From: UBA8437 sp964646205
Lineage (GTDB): Bacteria > Planctomycetota > Planctomycetia > Planctomycetales > Planctomycetaceae
Assembly (NCBI GenBank): GCA_964646205.1
Contig: CAZYAZ010000008.1
Span: 46,626-110,625, forward strand
Length of the DNA: 64,000 nt
Direction: 5' to 3'
The position numbers and the translations under genes were made by a program. Positions within the stretch are counted from its first letter, which is position 1; each line of letters begins with the position of its first letter. Below the pieces are notes generated by a model, which was not told where the DNA came from, made no database searches, and saw only the letters and a list, made by a program, of their open reading frames with translations. This document shows, piece by piece, positions 52,267 through 60,544 of the stretch.

Positions 52267-53546
52267 ACGTTGGGACAGAAGAAGTGGCCGGAGTGCCTGA
52301 AGAAATGGTGCCAGCCACCGTTCCAGAGTTGGCGAGGTTTCTGGCGGCCAATTCAAAGGGAGCCAGAAACCCCGTGTTGCCGGTTGGAGGTCGAACGTCG
52401 TTGGGATTTGGGTTTTCGACCGACCCGGCCAGTCTGGTGATGGCGACGTCTCGGTTGGACCGTGTGATCGATTATCCGGCTCGGGACATGACGGTGACAG
52501 TTGAGGCGGGGTGCCGCGTCGCGACACTGCAGGAACTGCTGAGGTCTGAGAACCAGAGGCTTCCGGTGGACGTTCCTCAGGCACATCGTGCCACCCTTGG
52601 GGGAGCGATTGTTTCCGACGCGGCGGGCCCTCGCCGGTATGGGTTGGGCACGCTGCGAGATTATGTGATTGGGATCGGGTGCATCACCGTTGACGGGCAG
52701 CGTTTCAAGGCAGGTGGGCGGGTGGTGAAGAACGTGGCTGGGTACGACCTCTGCAAGTTGATGGTTGGTTCGGGTGGGACACTCGCTGTGGTGGCAGAAG
52801 TCACGCTGAAACTGAAACCGTTGCCGGCGTCATCAGCGATGGGGTGGGGTTGTTTTGACCAGGGGGAGGTCGTGCAGGACCTGTTGTCGGATCTGGCGGT
52901 GTCGCGAGCGAGGCCAGTTGCGATCGAATTGTTGGGGCCAAAAGCTGGACGCCAATTGGCGGCGGAATCTCGGCAGGAGCTTCCCGCGGGGCCATTGCTT
53001 CTCGGGGTCGGACTGGAAGGAAGCGATGACGAGGTGTCGTGGCAGGTGGACGTTGTCGATCGGGAGCTTCGATCAGGTGGGGCTGGGGAAGTGGTCTGGG
53101 TTCGCGATGCTGAAACAAAAAAGATGTGGTCGTCGCTTACCGATTTCCAAGTGGGAGGCGAGCCACCCGTAACGATTCGTGCCGTTTTGAAACCTTCGCG
53201 AACCGTGGAGTTTGTGCAGGCGGCAATCGATGCGGGTGTGTCCGTGCAGGCGCATGCGGGCAACGGTGTCGTTCACGGGCACCTTCCCGATGAGACGGTT
53301 GATGCCGGCCACGCAAAAACGCTGATTGAATCGTTGCGTGAGTTGGCTGCTGATTCCGGCGGCCAGGTGATTGTCGAACGTTGCGAAACGGATTGGGCCA
53401 GCCAGTTGTCGCTTTGGGGGGCTGGTCGAAATGATTGGCCCTTGATGGATGCCGTGAAACGAGAATTTGATCCAAAGGGACTGTTGAGCCCGGGTAGAGG
53501 TATTGACGGAGCGCTGGCCTGTGCGTCGGAGGTCGTCCATGACTGA
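52263..53546 (+). CDS. glcE: Glycolate oxidase second FAD subunit
   Basis: A 427-residue FAD-binding protein of the GlcE type, partner of GlcD. The FAD site is seen in LPVGGRTSLGFG, DYPARDMTVTVEAGCRVATLQELL and VPQAHRATLGGAIVSDAAGPRRYG; RVVKNVAGYDLCKLMVGSGGTLAVV is the second part. The GTG at 52263 overlaps the glcD TGA (GTGA), which fits translational coupling and the family N-terminus; the frame can be read from 52212. The stop is overlapped by glcF by eight bases. Confidence 0.9.
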   Translation: MNVGTEEVAGVPEEMVPATVPELARFLAANSKGARNPVLPVGGRTSLGFGFSTDPASLVMATSRLDRVIDYPARDMTVTVEAGCRVATLQELLRSENQRLPVDVPQAHRATLGGAIVSDAAGPRRYGLGTLRDYVIGIGCITVDGQRFKAGGRVVKNVAGYDLCKLMVGSGGTLAVVAEVTLKLKPLPASSAMGWGCFDQGEVVQDLLSDLAVSRARPVAIELLGPKAGRQLAAESRQELPAGPLLLGVGLEGSDDEVSWQVDVVDRELRSGGAGEVVWVRDAETKKMWSSLTDFQVGGEPPVTIRAVLKPSRTVEFVQAAIDAGVSVQAHAGNGVVHGHLPDETVDAGHAKTLIESLRELAADSGGQVIVERCETDWASQLSLWGAGRNDWPLMDAVKREFDPKGLLSPGRGIDGALACASEVVHD

Positions 53547-54855
53547 TGTGACGAAGGGTGTTGCTGCGACAAGCGTTGTTGCCGGGGCCTCGATCGACTA
53601 CGGACGGTTTCTGGATTGTGTCCACTGTGGCCTTTGCACCGCAGCGTGTCCGACCTACCTGGAAACCGGAAATGAAAACGATAGCCCTCGCGGACGGATC
53701 TACCTGATGCGTGGTGTTGTTGATGGGCGGTTAGAACTCACTCCGGCGGTGAGGAGGCACCTGGACCTGTGCCTGGACTGCCGCAGTTGTGAGACGGCGT
53801 GTCCATCAGGTGTGCAGTACGGCCGTCTGATTGAACCGTTCCGGGTGGATATGCAGAAAACTGAACGGCCGGGCTGGTTTCAACGTTTGGTGCTATACGG
53901 GTTGTTTCCTTTTCCGGGACGTCTGCGTTTGGCCCTGGCGCCGGCCCGGTTGATGCAGTTGGTTGGGCTCGACCGTGTCATTGATTGGGTCGGGTTGCAC
54001 AAGTTGCTGCCCGGACCGTTGGGCCGGATGTATCGCCTGCTCCCAAGGTTGGCGGCCCAGGCTCCCGCTTTGCCTACTGTGTTGCCGGCCGAAGGCGAGA
54101 AGCGGGCTCGTGTGGGACTTTTCAGCGGGTGTGTCGGCGAAGCGATGTTTTCGGAAACGAATCGAGCCACCGCCCGGGTGCTGCAAGCCAATGGCTGCGA
54201 GGTGGTGATTCCTCGAAGTCAGGGGTGCTGTGGGGCGATTCACTATCACAGTGGGTCGAGTGACCCGGCGGTGGCCATGGCGATGAAGAACGTCGACGTG
54301 TTCCCGGATGATCTGGATGCAGTGATCGTCAACGTTGCCGGTTGTGGGTCGATGCTGAAGGACTATGGCCACATGGGCGAAGAGACTCCCGGAGTGCCAG
54401 CCGAAGCGGTGGCCGCCCTCAGCGGTTTTTCCGGGCGGGTCAGAGATGTTTCGGAGTTTCTGGCGGAACTCGGCTTGCGTGAGCCAACCGGGGAAGTCCC
54501 GTGGCGAGCAACCTACCACGACGCGTGTCACCTTGCCCACGCACAGGGTGTGCGGCAGGCTCCTCGCGAACTGCTCGAACAGGTTCCCGGCCTCGAGTTG
54601 GTTCCGCTTCCGGAATCCGACATCTGTTGTGGAGCGGCGGGCAGTTACAACCTGACGCAGCCAGAAATGTCAGACCGGCTCGTGGATCGGAAAGTCGGCC
54701 ATATTGACCGTACCCGGGCGGACGTGGTCATTTCCGGCAATGCCGGCTGCACCCTGCAACTCCAGGCCGCGGTGGGTGGTCTCGACCGCCCGGTGCGTGT
54801 TGTGCACCCAATTGAGGTGCTCGACCTGAGTTATCGCGGTGGCGTTGCAGAGTGA
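53539..54855 (+). CDS. glcF: Glycolate oxidase iron-sulfur subunit
   Basis: A 438-residue protein that accepts electrons from the FAD subunits. Two 4Fe-4S motifs, CVHCGLCTAACPTY (about residues 29-42) and CLDCRSCETACPSG (about 79-92), are followed by two CCG domains: SQGCCGAIHYHSGS and CCGAAGSYNLTQPEM. It is the last gene of the tightly overlapping glcDEF operon. The gene converges on the sigma factor gene, with only 11 bases between the stops. The operon suggests use of glycolate, which is abundant in algae-rich water. Confidence 0.94.
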   Translation: MTDVTKGVAATSVVAGASIDYGRFLDCVHCGLCTAACPTYLETGNENDSPRGRIYLMRGVVDGRLELTPAVRRHLDLCLDCRSCETACPSGVQYGRLIEPFRVDMQKTERPGWFQRLVLYGLFPFPGRLRLALAPARLMQLVGLDRVIDWVGLHKLLPGPLGRMYRLLPRLAAQAPALPTVLPAEGEKRARVGLFSGCVGEAMFSETNRATARVLQANGCEVVIPRSQGCCGAIHYHSGSSDPAVAMAMKNVDVFPDDLDAVIVNVAGCGSMLKDYGHMGEETPGVPAEAVAALSGFSGRVRDVSEFLAELGLREPTGEVPWRATYHDACHLAHAQGVRQAPRELLEQVPGLELVPLPESDICCGAAGSYNLTQPEMSDRLVDRKVGHIDRTRADVVISGNAGCTLQLQAAVGGLDRPVRVVHPIEVLDLSYRGGVAE

Positions 54856-54866
54856 GGACACCGTTT

Positions 54867-55700
54867 TCAGTCGGTGGCCAAGCCATTGGCCAGGGCCTTG
54901 AGAGCCTCGGCTTCGATCTGCCTGACTCTTTCCCGGGTCAGGCCCAGGACAACTCCGATTTCCTTCAGAGTGCGAGGCTCGTCGCCGTCCAGGCCAAAAC
55001 GCATTCGGAGGATGTCTGCTTCGCGGGGATCCATCCGTTCGAGCAAGCGATAAACATGTTTCAGGTTGTCACTTTCGATGATTTCCTCGTCAGGCGTCTT
55101 GCTGCGGTCATCAACAACCAGTTCGCCCATTGCACACGATGAGTCCTCGTCGTCACCATGTGGCGTCGCGTTGTAGAGTTGAATTGCTTTGCGGACGATC
55201 GCAAGTTTCTTCGGTGTCAACTCCAGGAACTCCGCAACTTCCTCGTGGGTCGGAGTTCGGTCGAATTCCTCGTGCAGAAGGGCGGTGGCTCGCCGCCACT
55301 TACTGAGCAACTCCACCATGTATGCGGGAATCCGAATAGTCTTGGCTGAATTGACCAAAGCCCGTTTGATCGACTGCTTGATCCAGTAACTGGCGTAGGT
55401 ACTGAACCGAGTCCCCATCGTGGGGTCGAAGCCCTCGACAGCCCTGAGGAGACCGAGGTTTCCCTCTTCAATCAGGTCAGAGAGGGGAAGTCCATGCCCG
55501 TTGTAGGCGCGTGCAATACTGACAACCAGTCGCAGGTTTGCACGAACCATCCAGTCTCTCGCTTCAAGATCTCCCTCTTCGATTCGGAACGCCAATTCCC
55601 GTTCCTGTTGGGCGTTGAGAAGGTCCGTTTCATTGATTTCTCGCAGGTACGTCTCCAACGGTGCCTGAACTCGTGTTGCTCGTGGTGCGGTGGCCGGCAT
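54867..55700 (-). CDS. Primary-type RNA polymerase sigma factor
   Basis: A 277-residue sigma-70 protein of RpoD/SigA type without the long N-terminal region 1.1. Region 1.2 is APLETYLREINETDLLNAQQ, region 2 contains DLIEEGNLGLLRAVEGFDP and FSTYASYWIKQSIKRAL (core and -10 recognition), and region 4 ends LKEIGVVLGLTRERVRQIE (-35 recognition). The short form resembles group 2 sigma factors such as RpoS or HrdB relatives; the window cannot show whether a longer primary sigma exists elsewhere. The ATG at 55700 follows AGGGG and is favoured over a TTG at 55715. It is minus strand, upstream of the S1 gene's end. Confidence 0.9.
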   Translation of the reverse strand: MPATAPRATRVQAPLETYLREINETDLLNAQQERELAFRIEEGDLEARDWMVRANLRLVVSIARAYNGHGLPLSDLIEEGNLGLLRAVEGFDPTMGTRFSTYASYWIKQSIKRALVNSAKTIRIPAYMVELLSKWRRATALLHEEFDRTPTHEEVAEFLELTPKKLAIVRKAIQLYNATPHGDDEDSSCAMGELVVDDRSKTPDEEIIESDNLKHVYRLLERMDPREADILRMRFGLDGDEPRTLKEIGVVLGLTRERVRQIEAEALKALANGLATD

Positions 55701-55878
55701 GGTGCCCCTGTACAAAAAAGAGGTGAAGAAGCGAAGTGACCCAATGTCTCGACTTGAGCGTCAAGACAGTACGCGTTTGTCCGCTGTGAGTTATCGGCGG
55801 CTCTCGTCGCCTGTCTCAAACTAAACGGTGTGCGTAAACCTGTCCGGTCAGGTAATACGGGTAGTTGGCGCAAATGTA

Positions 55879-55910
55879 ACGGCCCTTCCGCCTCGTGACG
55901 GAAGGGCCGT
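55879..55910. terminator. Hairpin after rpsA, no T-run
   Basis: A perfect 12-bp stem (ACGGCCCTTCCG at 55879-55890 with its complement at 55899-55910) and an 8-base loop, 38 bases after the proposed rpsA stop at 55949. No T-run follows on the minus strand. Its position fits transcription termination or 3'-end protection. Confidence 0.6.
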
Positions 55911-55948
55911 GCTGGTTGTGCCGGTTGTCGCGTCTGGCGACCGAGCTA

Positions 55949-58007
55949 TTAGCTGTCTTCCTCGGCAGCACCTTCGGNNNNNNNNNNNNNNNNNNNNNNN
56001 NNNNNNNNNNNNNNNNNNNNNNNNNNNNNNNNNNNNNNNNNNNNNNNNNNNNNNNNNNNNNNNNNNNNNNNNNNNNNCGTCATCGGCAGCCTCTGCGTCT
56101 CCGTCGGCTTCCTCTTCGGCGTCATCGGCAGCGCCGGCGTCTCCGTCGGCTTCCTCTTCAGCGTTTTCAACTGCTTCAGCATCACCTTCGCCGGATGCGT
56201 CTGCATCTTCGTTGGCGACTTCGGTAGGTTGCCCATCGGCCCCCAGTTGGAAGAGTGGCCCGGAACTGGTGCCGGTACCGCCTCTGAGGTCTTCCTTGGC
56301 GGCAGCGGAAGCTGCATCGGCGGCTTCGGCTTCTCGGATCAGTTCTTCCGGGTCGATATCCAAGCGTCGGGACAGGCCGATTTTCCGCTCTTCAGTATCG
56401 ACTCTCAAAACTCGCACTTCGAGCGTTTCGCCGACCTGGACAACATCCTCGGGATCTTCGACCTTGTAATCGGCCAATTCGGAAATATGCAGCAGGCCCT
56501 CGAGATTAGATTCGAGTTGGATGAACACCCCAAAATTGGTGACCTTGGTGACCTCTCCGTGGACTGTGCTTCCTGGTGCAAATCGTTTCGGGATGTCGGT
56601 TTCCCACGGATCTTCCTCGAGTTGCTTGAGCCCCAGTGCGATACGGCGTCGCTCTTCGTCGACGGTGAGGACCTGGCAGGTGATTGCATCACCCTTTTCC
56701 AGCAATTCGCTTGCGTGTCCGATTTTTCGAGTCCAGGACATGTCGCTGACATGGAGGAGGCCGTCGACACCCTCTTCGAGTTCGACGAAAGCACCGTAGT
56801 TGGTGAGGTTTCGGACGGTTCCTTCGACCGTGGTCCCGGGCGGGTACTTGGCTGCGACATCGTCCCAGGGGTTGGGAGTGGTCTGCTTCATACCCAGTGA
56901 AATCTCTTTTTTGTCCTGGTTGATTCCCAGCACCACCACCTCAACTTCATCCCCGATGTTGACCAGTTCGGTCGGGTGATTGATTCGCTTGGTCCACGAC
57001 ATTTCGCTGATGTGGACAAGGCCCTCGATGCCGTCTTCGAGTTTCACGAAGGCACCGTAGGTCATCACGTTCACCACTTCTCCGGTGACACGAGATTCGA
57101 CCGGGAATTTGTCTTCGATGCCTTCCCATGGACTGGGCGTCTTTTGCTTGAGCCCGAGCGCGATCTTTTCTTTTTCACGGTCGATGTTGAGGATCATCAC
57201 TTCAATTTCTTCCTCAATTTTGACCATGTCTGAGGGGTGATTGATCCGAGCCCAACTCATGTCGGTGATGTGGAGCAAACCGTCGATGCCTCCGAGGTCG
57301 ACGAAGGCGCCGAAGTCGGCGATATTCTTGACCGTTCCGGTCCGGAGTTCGCCCTCGCTGATGTCGGACATCAGCGCTTCTTTCATCTTGTTTCGCTCTT
57401 CTTCGATCAGCTTTCGCCGCGAGACGACGATATTTCGGCGAGCCTCATCGATCTTGAGGATCACACACTGGATCTCCTGACCGACGAATGCGCCGATGTC
57501 ATGTGGACGTCGGATATCAACCTGGCTGGCCGGCAAGAAGACGTTGACTCCGATGTTGACCAGTAGTCCACCCTTGATCTTGCGGAGAACTTCACCGGTG
57601 ACGATGTCGTCCTCGGAGTGGTTTTCAATGACCTCTTCCCACTCACGAATACGATCGGCCTTCCGCTTGGAAAGGATGATCAGGCCAAATTCGTCTTCGA
57701 TTTCTTCAAGAAGGACCGAGACTTTCGAACCGGTCTCAGGAATCTGCAGTTCATCCTCTTCGCGAAACTCCTCAACGGGGACCATTCCCTCACTCTTGTA
57801 GCCGATGTCGATCAACACATCGTCACCTTCGATTCTCAACACGGTTCCTTCGATGATTGTGTTGAGTTCGTAGGAATCGGATGCGGTATTGTAGATCGCA
57901 TCCATGTTTCCGGTTGTGGAATCGATTTCCTTGAGTGACTCGCCAAACGCCTTTTCGAGTTCCTCGTCTGAGACACCGAATTCGCGAATGAGGTTACGAT
58001 TAACCAT
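55949..58007 (-). CDS. rpsA: 30S ribosomal protein S1 with acidic repeat tail
   Basis: Six S1 RNA-binding domains follow one another, each with a pattern such as GAFVDLGGIDGLLHITDMSW, GAFVKLEDGIEGLVHISEMSW, GAFVELEEGVDGLLHVSDMSW and GVFIQLESNLEGLLHISEL. S1 brings mRNA to the ribosome. The ATG at 58007 (MVNRNLIREFG) is used. The C-terminus is an Ala/Glu/Asp-rich tail in tandem 14-residue units; it runs into the 100-N gap. On the other side of the gap, the frame that ends in EGAAEEDS and TAA (55949-55951) looks like the true end, while the frame that reads through the gap gives an Arg-rich nonsense tail. Length across the gap is not known. Confidence 0.88.
55978..56077. other. Assembly gap of 100 Ns inside rpsA
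   Basis: A run of exactly 100 undetermined bases, the usual placeholder for a gap of unknown length. It lies in the repeat tail of rpsA, so repeat collapse is the likely cause. Confidence 0.95.
56079..56162 (-). repeat. Two tandem 42-bp repeats coding the S1 acidic tail
   Basis: Two adjoining 42-bp units (56079-56120 and 56121-56162) differ in only four positions and code the 14-residue unit AEEEADGDAEAADD on the minus strand. They abut the N gap, so more units may be hidden there. Confidence 0.85.
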
Positions 58008-58218
58008 GAGTGGGGTCCGTTCGTGGCCGACTTCGGCCGTTGGGATCCGTCGACGGGAAGACCGCGTTAAAGCAGTGCGGCGGGCGTCGCCAGAGAACTG
58101 AGGTGATGTTCCGGTGGGGCGGGCAACAAGCCCACCGACAACCATGCGGAATCGTTTTCTTGGTTTCGAACGCCGATGATAGCAAACGCGGTACAGGAGG
58201 GGCTAGTCCGGGTGATGT

Positions 58219-59400
58219 TCACCTGGTTGCAGTGTGACTTTCCAACGGGGTGGAACAAAGTTGAGTTCCCTCCTCAGGTGTCAGGTCTTGGATCCGACTG
58301 AGTTGTTCGGCAACCTCGGTGTTTCCCACGAGAGCCACGAGTTCGATTGTTGCTGTCCATGTCTGTCCGGGTTCGAGTGTCATCAGACGGCCCTTGTCCC
58401 GTTCGAACTGTCGTGGGTTCGGGAGGTCGGTGGACGGTTCAATGCCCGCGACGTAACCGTCTGCCGCGCCGACGGTGTTTTTCCAGAGTGTGAAGCAGGG
58501 CAGGGGTTCCACCGAAAACTCCAATGCAATTCCCTGCTGGGCATCAGCGTCGTGAAGCACCACGAGTGTTTTTCCCCCCTGGTCAGCCGCCAGTTCAAGA
58601 AAGTAGCATTCCTCGACGTAGCCGGTTTTCGGTGCGGCGAAGACATTCCAGTGGCTGACACCGGCGGCTGCGTGCGAGGTGCTGGGGATGACCCGCCGTG
58701 CCGGGGCCGCGATTCGCGAGCCGTGTTCAAGCAGTGGTGGGCCGATATTGGTGTGGTAGAGCAATTCAAATTCTGCGGTGCCGCTGGCCAAATTTGTGAC
58801 GGATTCGTTGAGAGTCAATCGATTGGAGCCCGGCCGCGTGGACAACGTCGAGTCCAGCCGGAGGCATGGTCCAAAAAGTGACGTTTCGTCGACTTCGCCA
58901 CGCACCCACAATTCGCCGTCGGAGTGGATTCCGGCGGTGACCCGATGCGCGGGTAGATTGGCGATGTTTCCGTGCAAGGTCGTGGATTGACCATTTGCTT
59001 CGTCGGTGGTTGGGGGGCCATGGGAGGCGAGCCCGCAGCGTGCCAGGAGTTCATTGAATCCGGCCAACCAGCCAGAACCGGAATTGTCGCCGGGACGGAT
59101 CAATGCCGGATGGACGGGCCGCTGGACCGGTGACCTCCAGCCCAGTTCCAGGTCATCATAGCGAGCCTTCCAGAGGCCCATTCCCCGGGTTGGGAGTATC
59201 GAGACTGACAAGCGGCCATTGTCGACGTCCACCACATCGATTCCGTTTCCGGGGCCGCCGCGGATCGTCCATTTCTCTATCGACGGAGTTGTGTTGTAGC
59301 CGTTGCCTGGTGAGGCGTCTCCCACTGAAGCTTCGATTCGGTGTGCGTTGAGCCAGATTCTCTCGTCTGCATCGGTCAGCACTGTCATCTGTTCAGTCAT
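58219..59400 (-). CDS. DUF4432 aldose-epimerase-like protein
   Basis: A 393-residue protein of the galactose-mutarotase-like fold group (DUF4432). The beta-sandwich pattern is seen in GNGIDVVDVDNGRLSVSILPTRGMGLWKARY near residue 50-80 and in TEFELLYHTNIGPPLLEHGSR-like segments further on; a His near STTLHGNIANLPAH may belong to the active site. It probably binds or epimerises an aldose; the substrate is unknown. The ATG at 59400 is used. It lies about 211 bases upstream of rpsA on the same strand, an interval with no other gene. Confidence 0.83.
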   Translation of the reverse strand: MTEQMTVLTDADERIWLNAHRIEASVGDASPGNGYNTTPSIEKWTIRGGPGNGIDVVDVDNGRLSVSILPTRGMGLWKARYDDLELGWRSPVQRPVHPALIRPGDNSGSGWLAGFNELLARCGLASHGPPTTDEANGQSTTLHGNIANLPAHRVTAGIHSDGELWVRGEVDETSLFGPCLRLDSTLSTRPGSNRLTLNESVTNLASGTAEFELLYHTNIGPPLLEHGSRIAAPARRVIPSTSHAAAGVSHWNVFAAPKTGYVEECYFLELAADQGGKTLVVLHDADAQQGIALEFSVEPLPCFTLWKNTVGAADGYVAGIEPSTDLPNPRQFERDKGRLMTLEPGQTWTATIELVALVGNTEVAEQLSRIQDLTPEEGTQLCSTPLESHTATR

Positions 59401-59625
59401 GATGAGTCGCTTTGAACAAAAGGATAATCGGCGGGGCAAGCGTCGTTACCGCAAGTCTAACGCAGTGTTCTGGTCGATCCACCCGAGTGGCGATCGGTGT
59501 TTGACAACCCAACATTTCGGTTCAATGATTGCGTAGAGTGTCCAGAGGGACTGTTTGTCCAGTGGCACAATTCCAGCGTGGGCCGGGCGAGTTCGGGTCA
59601 CAATCCAGTCCAGAGATGCCTAGTC

Positions 59626-60450
59626 GTGCTCGATACCGGTGAGACCAAACCGTATTCCAGTCAGTGGCTCAACGCCCTGGAATCGCAACTGGGAGCGACG
59701 GCGTGTCGTCAATTGGGATTTTACGTGATTCCAGACGACCTGCTGCTTTCGGTTGTTATCCCGGTGTACAACGAAGAGGGGACGTTGAGGGACCTTGTGG
59801 AGCGGGTTGCTGGAGTTCCGATCCGAAAGGAAATGATTCTGGTGGACGACTGCAGTGTTGATTCAACTGCAGAAGTGATGGCGTCGATTGCCAGCGATTG
59901 GGAAAGCGATGAGTCGAACCGGATCGTGCTGGAGAGGCATGAGGTGAACCGGGGCAAGGGGGCGGCCCTGCGAACCGGTTTTGCAAAGGCCACCGGCGAC
60001 ATTGTTTTGGTTCAGGATGCCGACCTGGAATATGACCCGGCCGAGTATCCTCGTTTGATCAAGCCGATCATCGACGGTGACGCCGACGTTGTGTACGGGA
60101 GCCGGTTCCTGGGGGACCGTCCTCACCGCGTCCTGTACTTTTGGCACTACATGGGGAACCGGTTTCTGACGACACTTTCCAACTGTTTTACCAACCTGAA
60201 TCTGACGGACATGGAAACCTGCTACAAGGTGTTTCGCCGGGAAGTTCTCGAAGATGTCGGGCCGCTGCTCCGGGAATCACGGTTTGGAATCGAACCGGAG
60301 ATCACGGCCAAGGTGGCTATGAAACGGTACCGGATCTTCGAGATGTCGATCAGCTATTCCGGACGGACATACGACCAGGGAAAGAAAATTGGTTGGCGTG
60401 ACGGCGTGGCGGCAATCTGGTGCATCGTACGTTACGGATTGACCGGATAG
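59626..60450 (+). CDS. Family 2 glycosyltransferase (polyprenol-phosphate type)
   Basis: A 274-residue GT-A enzyme similar to dolichol/undecaprenol-phosphate mannosyltransferases. Key motifs are SVVIPVYNEEGTLRDLVERV, ILVDDCSVDSTAEVM, NRGKGAALRTGF, QDADLEYDP (metal-binding DxD) and YGSRFLG. A 40-residue N-terminal segment (LDTGETKPYSSQWLNALESQ) precedes the catalytic domain. There are no C-terminal membrane helices. I place the start at the GTG at 59626; the frame opens at 59497 but the first 43 codons do not look like the family. The start has no clear ribosome site. Confidence 0.85.
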   Translation: MLDTGETKPYSSQWLNALESQLGATACRQLGFYVIPDDLLLSVVIPVYNEEGTLRDLVERVAGVPIRKEMILVDDCSVDSTAEVMASIASDWESDESNRIVLERHEVNRGKGAALRTGFAKATGDIVLVQDADLEYDPAEYPRLIKPIIDGDADVVYGSRFLGDRPHRVLYFWHYMGNRFLTTLSNCFTNLNLTDMETCYKVFRREVLEDVGPLLRESRFGIEPEITAKVAMKRYRIFEMSISYSGRTYDQGKKIGWRDGVAAIWCIVRYGLTG

Positions 60451-60470
60451 CTCATGTTGCGAGAGGCCGA

Positions 60471-60499
60471 TTGTCAGTTTCGGTGTCCTCGTGTAGTCT
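60471..60499 (+). promoter_or_regulatory. Candidate sigma-70-type promoter for ftsH
   Basis: TTGTCA at 60471-60476 and TAGTCT at 60494-60499 are 17 bases apart, about 45 bases before the ftsH ATG. Confidence 0.42.
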
Positions 60500-60544
60500 T
60501 CAGCAGTGCGCTGAAAATCCCGAGTCTCGCTGGCAGTCAATGTG

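Noticed and set aside
55848..55948. The Arg-rich extension of S1 past the gap.
   Set aside because: The gap length is a placeholder, so the frame is not real; the EGAAEEDS end in another frame fits the acidic tail and is followed by two stop codons.
59566..59620. The reading WHNSSVGRASSGHNP upstream of the GT2 start resembles the peptide produced when a tRNA is translated by mistake.
   Set aside because: The bases do not contain the tRNA D-arm or T-arm patterns and no cloverleaf can be drawn, so the likeness is only at the amino acid level.
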